Source: Saccoglossus kowalevskii (Eukaryota > Hemichordata > Enteropneusta > Harrimaniidae). From it: a stretch of DNA of 27,452 nucleotides. Positions within the stretch are counted from its first letter, which is position 1, and the number at the start of each line of letters is the position of its first letter. The DNA lies in assembly GCF_000003605.2 (NCBI RefSeq), contig NW_003123409.1, forward strand, positions 111,363 to 138,814. The letters run 5' to 3'. The translations under genes and the position numbers were made by a program. Below the pieces are notes generated by a model. It made no database searches. It saw only the letters and a program-made list of their open reading frames with translations, and had not been told where the DNA came from. Positions 10,501 to 27,452 of this stretch are shown here, piece after piece.

Positions 10501-11311
10501 AGTAATGAAGTAATAGTACTTCAAATATCAAAAGCTGAAAATTGATTAATCATGCAAATTAGGTAATTAATATTTCACGTACATGTCTGTGCGTTGTCCT
10601 ATGTATCTATTTAAGTTTCATTCAAATGAAATGATGATTAGTACCTGAAATATCAGTGGAAAAGACGAAAAATTTACTAATCATTATGCAAATTAGGTTA
10701 ATTATATGCATGAATTTTTACCCAAAACTAATCAAATCTATACATTAGTCCAGAGCATCTATGTAACAAGTTTCATCAAAATTAAATGAATGGCTCTTTA
10801 GATATCAGTGGAACAGTCATGGAATAGCTAAAAATTAGCTAATTATCATGCAAATTAGGTAATTAATATGCATGGATTTCAACCAAAACCTAATCAAATC
10901 TGCGCATTAGCCCAGAGCATCTATGCACCAAGTTTCATTAAAAACAAACATACAGTTCTTGAGATATCAGTGGAACGAACAGACACGCATACAGATAGGG
11001 TAACTGCAAAGACTCCCATTGTGTGCTTCACACTCACACAGGAGTCAAAAAGACTTTTCAGCAAAAATTGATTACAGCTAAAATGAAGTATTCTATAGTA
11101 CATCAAATGGGTTTAATCTCACCTCAGTAAGTTTCTCAAAACCTTTTATGTGTCCTTCTTGCCTTTCAAGAGAACTTTTTCTTGCAAACCTTCTATTTCC
11201 ATCCATGATGAAAGCAACATGTTTTGGGATGGCTCCACATTTCAAAACATTAGCACAGAACTTTGTGAAGCGGTTTGTTGACCGATGCTCATCTTCAGGA
11301 AACCAAGACAT
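4547..11311 (-). CDS. DHDDS: Dehydrodolichyl diphosphate synthase complex subunit DHDDS (cis-prenyltransferase)
   Basis: DHDDS elongates farnesyl diphosphate with isopentenyl diphosphate in cis to make dehydrodolichyl diphosphate for N-glycosylation. It acts at the ER with its partner NUS1/NgBR (family knowledge). Coding exons, minus strand: 11311-11123, 9395-9136, 8475-8374, 7981-7867, 7324-7217 and 4753-4547 (stop TGA 4549-4547). All have GT-AG borders and phases that join cleanly, giving 326 residues against about 333 in human. The start is MSWFPEDE, like human MSWIKEGE; the exon begins one base before ATG after a TTCTTGTAG acceptor. Visible motifs are [11 protein letters not shown] (catalytic Asp37), [43 protein letters not shown] (Arg208, Ser210 and Arg214, matching human Arg205, Ser207 and Arg211) and VLWPEF. 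Lys45 matches human Lys42. The last exon encodes a charged helical tail, as in the family. No defect is seen. It is head to head with BRWD3 and tail to tail with MEI4. Confidence 0.97.
6420..6600 (+). repeat. Hairpin-ended element E2 with GAC-rich segment
   Basis: After an ACCAAGTTTGATAAAGTTTG word comes a GAC/GACAAC-rich run (6501-6538). Then follows an imperfect hairpin, TACCTTTCCCTTCCATC / GATGGTACGGGCAAGGTA (6558-6574 with 6578-6595), and an immediate run of A (from 6595). The hairpin and A-run arrangement match the elements at 10119, 20207 and 23574, although the sequences differ. The left boundary is uncertain. Confidence 0.55.
6798..7031. repeat. Perfect 119-bp tandem duplication
   Basis: Bases 6798-6916 recur immediately at 6917-7031 with a 119-bp period and no mismatch that I can see up to the shared GAGAATC. 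Each copy holds a hairpin, TCCCTTG-TTTCG-CAAGGGA, and the palindrome AAATAAAATTTTATTT. The perfect identity implies a recent duplication or an assembly duplication. Confidence 0.9.
7325..7866 (-). other. DHDDS intron
   Basis: A phase-0 intron between the LLWQ codon and the exon that starts TTFSVL. It is AT-rich, and I see no repeat or coding signal in it. Confidence 0.7.
7982..8373 (-). other. DHDDS intron
   Basis: A phase-2 intron that splits an Ser codon (AG|T) before [12 protein letters not shown]. It holds nothing recognisable. Confidence 0.7.
8476..9135 (-). other. DHDDS intron
   Basis: A phase-2 intron between the exon ending ...FSKHNN and the exon starting [11 protein letters not shown]. 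It is unique-looking AT-rich sequence with no gene seen. Confidence 0.7.
9700..9840 (+). mobile_element. Possible LINE 3' end with (TTATC)n tail
   Basis: AT-rich sequence ends in GTAATAATGAATTATCTTATC with three TTATC units (9821-9837). A short simple-repeat tail after a TGAAT-like word is typical of CR1/L2-type LINE 3' ends. No coding part is visible, so this is weak. Confidence 0.3.
10119..11051 (+). repeat. Hairpin-ended tandem array E3 (six degenerate units of about 134-163 bp)
   Basis: Six units begin at about 10121, 10257, 10409, 10552, 10686 and 10849. Each carries TGCAAATTAGGTAATTAATATG-like, AACCCAAAACTAATCA-like, CATCTATGTACCAAGTTTCA-like and GATATCAGTGGAA-like words. The last unit runs into GAACAGACACGCATACAGA, then a hairpin at 11011-11046 (GACTCC...GGAGTC with inner GTGTG/CACAC pairs), then AAAAA at 11047-11051. 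Six degenerate copies in order are seen directly. That the whole is a non-autonomous mobile element is inference, supported by the inverted relative at 2466-2850. Confidence 0.8.
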
Positions 11312-12480
11312 CCTACAAGAATACATGTATCAAGATAATCAGTAAGTCGAGGTATCCCACACACAAAAAGTACAAACAATGTTTCCTATGTATGGTGTTT
11401 TCAAAAGTAGAAATTAACAAAAGCATGTTTGCAATTAACACAGGTTCATTTCACCAACTGAAAATGTTTGAGCTGAAGAGAAAATTGGAAAAGTAAAAAG
11501 ACTTCAGGAGAAGGAACTTTGACTGGTAAAGGTAGGACTTTTTTGTTTTGTTTTACTTTTGCCAGTCTATAGGAAATGCAATGTTATTAAATATTGTTTA
11601 GTTTTATATATTTCTGGGTGATATTTTATATGCCAGAAACCAATCATATAGAATGGAATATTGATTAACTATTGAAAATTTCACTTTTAGTTTGTAGAAA
11701 GAATAAAATGCTACGAGATAAATACATCAATGAGTGTATTGATTGCAATTTTTAAACCATTTAATTCTTTATTGTATAAAACCAAAGACTATAGTCTTTG
11801 ATAAAACTCTCTAAATATATTAAATTACCCTGGGCATTCACGATAATTAGCCTTTAATTTTACACAATTTGTGGATTTTATGGAATTTGTGAAAACAAAA
11901 TTTTGCAAAAGTCACTGACATCCTGAGCAATATAACCTCGGAGAAATCAGTGATTTTTTTTAAACAAGGAAACAGGGACGCAGCGTCCTCATGCATTGGC
12001 CATGCGCCCCCTTATCCTGGGGAGCAGATCCTCTGGCAACCATAACATTCTGATTGACAAGGAATCACATGTGGCCACAGTCTTCAACTGTGACCTGCAA
12101 CTGTCTGATAGTAATTTTGGCCCCATAGGAAGCTATAGAATGCTCCATTTTAACTTAGAATTATCAAAAATTCCACACCCTGGTAGGGAGAACCCTATCT
12201 CCCAGACTTGGAGGCGTCGCTGAATTGCAGTGCTTCCTCTTGCAGTTTTTTTTTCCAGGGAATCCCCTGAAAATGTTGACTAACTAGTGAAATTTCAAAA
12301 TTAAAACAGTTTACAGTCCATATATACATATGCCACTTGACATATGATATCATACATAATAGAATACCTACAAGATTGGCATTATTTCAGGTAGCTATGG
12401 AGACCGCATTAGATACTGAATATTATCAGGTGGTATCTTGTTTTTGATAGATGAAATTATCACCAACAATGAAATACTAT

Positions 12481-12530
12481 GAGGTTATTATGAGAATATT
12501 GCAAAGTATGCATGAAGACAGTACAGTGAT
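12481..12530 (+). repeat. Dispersed repeat, three copies in window
   Basis: GTTATTATGAGAATATTGCAA, followed by AGTATGCATGAAGACAGTAC, is echoed with substitutions at about 961-1015 and 10003-10060. It is a short interspersed family without visible ends. Confidence 0.5.
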
Positions 12531-13486
12531 CGTATTGATTAACGCATAGGAAGACATTCAAACGTGTCCATAACACTCTCAAACACACACGCACAGAATT
12601 TTAAAGATGGAAGAAAACTATTGTCTTTGATGTCAGATGTAAAATAATGTACTTTAAAATACTTTATTTTAGCTGGAATAAATTTTCGCTGAAAAGATTT
12701 TTGGGTGTTTTGTATGGAATTTATTTTCTCTGATTTTCGACAAGTTGAATGCAAAATATAGGAAAAGGGTATATTCACCAGATTTTATTTTCACTGAATC
12801 ATTCCTTCAGCAAAAATAGCGAAAATAAAGTATTTTACATTATTTTATTTGAACTGCGGACATTTCGTATGTGGTCAGTAAAATTCATCAGTTTTTGTTC
12901 AATATAGATAGTTGTAAGGGTCCTTGAACTTGTCAGCAATTGTGCATGTTGCCTACAACATTTTTATCAGAGGCTAGTAAATAAAATATAAAGCTTAGAC
13001 ATTACTGTTTTGTAATTTCAGTATGTGTTGCTTTTTGGATTTTCTGTTGTGTAAGTTACACTTCGAAAAAAAGGGATCTTTAAATATGCCACCAAGAAGA
13101 AACTAAATTATTAACAATAATTTTTCACATAAATGCAGAAATCAAAAAGATACAAACTTATAGATTTTAGTATTGTCACAGTCGATACATGTAACATCAA
13201 TACATGTACTCAACTATGATAATTCAGCATTTGATTAAAAAAATAATTACCAGTAAGTGATGACAGAAAATTATATGGGTTCTCTTCAGAGCTTTAGAGA
13301 GTAGGGGTTCACAACCATTTTTAATAAACAATAGAGCCAATTTAAACAATGAATACAATAGAGGAAACTAACTTATTATATTGTTATGCAAATTAGCTGA
13401 TACTCTGACATTTTTCTGGGAAGAACACTGATCATCTCAGCAGAATATTTTTACAATAAATTTGAAATACAATTATCGGTACTTAA

Positions 13487-13612
13487 ATTCTTAGCTCTAA
13501 AAATACAATACTTAAATAGATAAATTTTCACTGGGTTTATTTCTGCTGGGTGTTAGTTGATCATATTTAGATGTCAGTGAAAATAAAACCCAGTCAATAA
13601 TTCAAGCCATAT
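13487..13612. repeat. Foldback AT-rich repeat, possible MITE remnant
   Basis: TTTTCACTGGGTTTATT on the left is roughly complementary to CAGTGAAAATAAAACCCAG on the right. Similar words (TTATTTTCACTGGG, CTTAGCTCT, AAAACCCA.TGAATAATT) occur at about 22280-22465. The borders are unclear. Confidence 0.4.
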
Positions 13613-13864
13613 ACAGTAGTAAATTTAAATAATCAATTTGTTGACAGTGAAAGCAATGAGTGAAAACAAGATTTTATACTTTAAAAATTGCTAAAAATCC
13701 TGTTTTTGTTATTGCTTTTCTGTTCATTAGACATTTTTACCAACCTGATTTCCATGAGAGATTTTTTAAAGACATTAGGTTTTCTCGCTTGACACTTTCT
13801 CAGTACAAGTAGAGATATACAGACAGGAAATGCAACTTGGACTTGAAGTACCGTAAGGTTAATA

Positions 13865-13876
13865 CCCCCCCCCCCC
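13865..13876 (+). repeat. Homopolymer (C)12
   Basis: Twelve consecutive C in otherwise AT-rich sequence, just after CCGTAAGGTTAATA. Confidence 0.9.
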
Positions 13877-15971
13877 ATCCATTAAACATTGTACCTATGG
13901 GTGATTTATTTTGTCCATTCATACCCCTGTAAATAGAGGTTTAATTTTTCAATGCAGTTCTGGAGTGATAAAGAATAACTTTATTCTTTCTGTTCAAAAA
14001 GATAGATTACATTGAGTCTTTGTAACAACATTTTATTTTCGTTAATAAGACAATATTTTGAAAACAGCTGTAGTGTATATATAAATTATTAAAGAAAGAA
14101 ATCTAATCTCTCGTGTTTGTCACAGCTAAAATAAAGTTGATGAACCAAATTATTTTTATGTGAATGTAAAAAAAAATTTAAAAAAAATTATCATCTGTTG
14201 GAACTATATATTTTTATGTAACAGTTGAGATCTCTGCGATTTATATTTTTTATAGAGTCTGCCATTTATTGTAATTATGTGTCTGCCTTTTTCAATAGCT
14301 AAACTATAGTTGCTTACCCAGAATTTAGTAGAAATATTTCTATTCTCACAGCCCATAAGACTCCAGATTTCATTTCATTAGATATAGCAGTTCTCCACTT
14401 GTTTACATAATTGCTTTGTACATTCATTTGATTGTCAAATGTTGCAAATTGTTGCTGTCTGTGTTTTGATAATTTTCTTTTCAGTAGAGAATCTAGTATT
14501 GCTTCCTGTAATATGGTTTTAAGATTATTGAACCAGCTACTTGATACTAAGAACCTTTTCTGTTCACAGAATGCATGTTTACAGTTTAGTTAAGATTACC
14601 ATCTAGTAATTCTATGATATGCATCCAATATTTTACTATTTGTTTTTTGATGTCAATCAAGAGAGGATATTGTCCTAATTCAGCTCTAGAAATGAGGTTA
14701 AGGAGATTTTTTTTTAAAGTACCTAGCACAAACAAATATAAACAGCCTTACTCCAACTCTATGCCATTCTTTCAACCCTGGATGCTGTAAGCCTGACACA
14801 TGGGCAGCATGTACACACACTGCTGAGTACATAGCAGCCATGGAAGTCAAACCCACAATCTCTCTAAAGCTGAGCGAACATGCTAACCAAAAGCCTTCAT
14901 GGAAAGCCAAAATGAAAGGGACAAAATAGCAGCAGCAGGCGGTGTGTGAAATCATACCAAATAAGTTAGATCCATTTTTTATTCCACTGCAGCAAATTTA
15001 CTAAAGGGTGATCAAAGTACTAGTAGTTTTCATTACAAAAAATAATGTATTTGCACACAAAAGAAATATATTTCAAAAGCACAAATATAGAATTTAGAAA
15101 TAGTGTAATTTTGTATTATATATAAGCAAATGTAATATATTATTGTCAGTGAAGTTTTTAAATGACAAGTCATTGTACTAGCAACTACAAGTTCACTCTA
15201 GGCAAGGTACTATTTAAATATTCAGGCAAGGTACAAATTATTAAACTACATATTATATTTAAAAATCAATTACAATTAAACAAACATTTTTTTTCTTTGT
15301 TGGTATCATATATATGTATGTACTGGTAGTATTTTTAGAGGCCTAAATGATCATATTTTCATCTGTTTATTTTTGCTCAAACAAGAAAATAAAGAAAAGT
15401 TGCCACCTCAAAAAATAATCAAATAAAATGTTTCATCAAAGCTTATACTCATGATGTCCTCCCACAATATGAAATCCAAATTATCTCTCAGATATTATTT
15501 AACTATCAAACTGACGAGACAAAAATTGGTATTGCTTCATACATGTATCCCATGCAATTGAACAATATCAGATGCGACAATCGCTAAACTGATGGGAAAT
15601 TGCTACTGAATGGTAAATTTATTTACAATGTCACACAGTTGAACAATATCAAAACTAGACTTAGTAAAACAGAACAATTCTAGCAAAAATATTTTGAATT
15701 TATGACCTACCTGTCCAATATGACAAATAATCAGTGAATGAGACAGAGTTGACAAGTCTATTTGATTTTGCCACTGCATACTAGTATACAACAGTTATTT
15801 ACAAAGTAAAAAAAAAACATATGTGATCAAACAGAGTGCAGTGTCTGTATGCTAATATAAACTATGAAACCTTTACTATAGATGTTTAAATTTATTATCA
15901 TCATTAACATACATACATGTATCATAAAAGACTCCACATGTCATTGGGTGGCAAGTTCATATGACCATATG

Positions 15972-15987
15972 ACACACACACACACAC
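15972..15987 (+). repeat. (AC)8 microsatellite
   Basis: Eight perfect AC units follow CATATG. Confidence 0.9.
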
Positions 15988-16685
15988 GCTACTTACCGTA
16001 CTCATTTCAAAGCAATATTGCACACAACTCTTTTTTTGAGAATCATAACAAGTTAGCCCCTGTCACAACCGCGATTACAACACGACGGATGAAATATAAA
16101 TACCGACAATAAAAAAAAGCAAAATAGCTGAAAATAAAGAGCTAAAGAGTAAAGAGTAAAGACAGTAAAGTTCTGCCAAAACAGAACTTGACCTCATGAC
16201 AAATCGCCCAAGGGCAATGTAATCATTTAGGGCTACTAACAAAAATAATAATGACAAATACAGTACATTGATATTGTTTGATACAAATATTGAGCACGAG
16301 ATCAAGTTTTATGGTTGAGTCGAGCAGATGATGAAACAGCTGAAACATCACAATAACATCAGCTGGCCGAACAGCCTCAAAAACTTTAACGGGTGCAAAC
16401 ATCTTTTCGCAATATAAAATTAATCTGTTAAACAGTACTCATAAAACAGATTTTCGTTAACAATTCAAAAAAGTAATAATGTGGGACTGAAGTGGTCTTT
16501 AGTCCCGGCCTGTGACGAGATACAGCGCTGGATCGTACGTACGTGGCACGTCGCGGCGAGTACACGGGAACATCGAGTGAAAAGAAAGCAACGACCACCA
16601 GGCCGTTTGCAAGGCAACTATCGCCAATTAGTTTGGTGCTAAAAACCTGAAACTCCAGAATAAGTATCTACTTTTACCGACTCAC

Positions 16686-16790
16686 CTGCAATCGAAGTGA
16701 CGATGATACCATCCAAATAAAAAACATGAAGTTTTAGGTCTCAAATGCACCAGAAACCGACAATATTCCGAAACGTCGCAATGAAGCAGA
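16686..16790 (-). other. Putative non-coding first exon of DHDDS, with upstream ORF
   Basis: On the minus strand, sequence ending CTTCGATTGCAG is followed by the consensus donor GTGAGT. Joined to the acceptor at 11312, it gives a leader with ATGs at 16727 and 16712. These open one frame (MFFIWMVSSSLRLQ...) that runs past the DHDDS ATG in another frame and stops at 11297-11295. The upstream edge (here 16790) is arbitrary, because the transcription start cannot be seen. Confidence 0.45.
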
Positions 16791-16867
16791 CGGGCGTAAA
16801 TTGAAATACGCATGCGTACGAAGACGTCATCAAATCCGGCGGAAAAGTGTTTGGGTGCAAAACATTG

Positions 16868-16875
16868 TATAAATA
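16868..16875 (+). promoter_or_regulatory. TATA-box-like element upstream of BRWD3
   Basis: TATAAATA lies about 340 bp upstream of the BRWD3 start codon and directly downstream of the CRE-like site. It would place initiation near 16900 if used. AT-rich sequence makes chance occurrence possible. Confidence 0.35.
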
Positions 16876-17210
16876 CGCAAAACGTTTGTTTTTTGTGTAT
16901 GTAAACTGACGTAATATACTGTAGATTTAATGGTACAGCTACATTACAGTATATTGGAACTTGATCCTAATATATCTGGCAAAAATGTTACAATATATTG
17001 TCTTCCGTCATCCTTACATGAGGAACTATTGCCTGCGTAGTGATATTTATGGAAGGGATCATCTGACCTATTTCGAATATGCGTGTGTCGAATTCAATGT
17101 CCGTGAGGATAGAGACAAAATATATCGATACATAGCCTACGTTTAGAGTCAAGAAGACCACTAATTCGCTTGGAAAACGAAAGTTATTCATAGAAATACC
17201 ATCGTCTAAG

Positions 17211-27452
<10,242 letters not shown>

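Larger units (their letters stand above)
9396..11122 (-). other. DHDDS intron between coding exons 1 and 2 (repeat-filled)
   Basis: A phase-0 intron of 1.73 kb. It contains a possible LINE tail ending in (TTATC)3 at 9821-9837, a dispersed repeat at about 10003-10060, and the six-unit array E3 with terminal hairpin at 10119-11051. E3 ends about 70 bp inside the exon 1 donor. Confidence 0.75.
11313..16685 (-). other. Putative DHDDS 5' UTR intron, otherwise empty 5.4-kb interval
   Basis: The minus-strand acceptor TTCTTGTAG directly before the DHDDS start and the strong donor CAG|GTGAGT at 16686/16685 suggest one 5' UTR intron. Inside are a dispersed repeat (12481-12530), foldback AT-rich repeats around 13490-13610, a 12-nt C run (13865-13876) and (AC)8 at 15972-15987. 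The longest open frames, such as minus 14955-14698, have no recognisable family. I see no further gene. Confidence 0.6.
16500..17210. promoter_or_regulatory. Divergent (head-to-head) promoter interval of DHDDS and BRWD3
   Basis: CpG dinucleotides are visibly denser here (for example 16535-16560 and 16795-16850) than in the surrounding AT-rich DNA. The minus-strand side holds the presumed DHDDS 5' exon, ending at 16686. The plus-strand side holds the BRWD3 leader before the ATG at 17211. Candidate sites are ACGCATGCGT (16808-16817, NRF1-like), GACGTCAT (16823-16830, CRE/ATF-like) and TATAAATA (16868-16875, plus strand). The transcription starts are not known. The head-to-head layout is clear; the individual sites are inference. 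Confidence 0.65.

Noticed and set aside
10119-11051. CRISPR-like regular repeats
   Set aside because: The units are long and contiguous, diverge throughout and have no unique spacers, in a genome that is clearly eukaryotic.
10868-11071. Open frame at the end of array E3
   Set aside because: The codons come from a degenerate non-coding tandem repeat and the hairpin. The other units do not keep the frame.
11960-12240. Possible tRNA or small gene in a GC-richer patch with GGACGCAGCGTCC
   Set aside because: I could not build a cloverleaf with A and B boxes, and the open frame there shows no family resemblance.
14698-14955. Open frame of 85 codons on the minus strand, Cys- and Phe-rich
   Set aside because: No known domain, no neighbouring exons and no conserved motif. 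Length is compatible with chance.

Overview
The window is animal nuclear DNA. It is AT-rich, the genes are split by GT-AG introns, and interspersed repeats fill the introns. Three conserved protein-coding genes are recognisable by reading the exon translations against families I know. No RNA gene, CRISPR array or bacterial-type operon is visible. The gene set, intron style and repeat types suggest a marine invertebrate, possibly a mollusc or another lophotrochozoan, but the species cannot be fixed from sequence alone.

Layout. (1) About 658-3649, plus strand: a homologue of MEI4, a meiotic double-strand-break factor. Its first few codons are missing, and the reading frame breaks at 1941-1966, which is either a 26-nt intron or a one-base indel. 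(2) 4547-11311, minus strand: a complete six-coding-exon DHDDS gene (dehydrodolichyl diphosphate synthase subunit, 326 residues). A probable 5' UTR exon ends at 16686. MEI4 and DHDDS converge tail to tail, with candidate poly(A) signals about 150 bp apart. (3) 17211-26630 and beyond, plus strand: the first 15 coding exons (557 residues) of a BRWD3/PHIP-type bromodomain and WD-repeat protein. These cover the N-terminal region and eight WD repeats; the bromodomains lie beyond the window. DHDDS and BRWD3 are head to head and share a CpG-richer promoter interval at about 16500-17210.

The rest is introns and spacers rich in repeats. The most notable pattern is a set of at least five short elements (about 2466-2850, 6420-6600, 10119-11051, 20207-20560 and 23574-24230) with one architecture: degenerate internal tandem units of about 125-165 bp (recognised in four of the five), usually a GAC/CAG-rich or GACGCACG-like stretch, then a terminal hairpin followed at once by an A-rich run. 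Other repeats are a TTAAAGC-ended MITE family (1381 and 21330), a decayed LINE 3' end (24780-25348), a perfect 119-bp tandem duplication (6798-7031), a separated 80-bp duplication (26851/27040) and several microsatellites.

The three genes have unrelated jobs: meiotic recombination, dolichol synthesis, and chromatin reading or CUL4 adaptor function. Only DHDDS and BRWD3 look likely to share regulation, through the divergent promoter.
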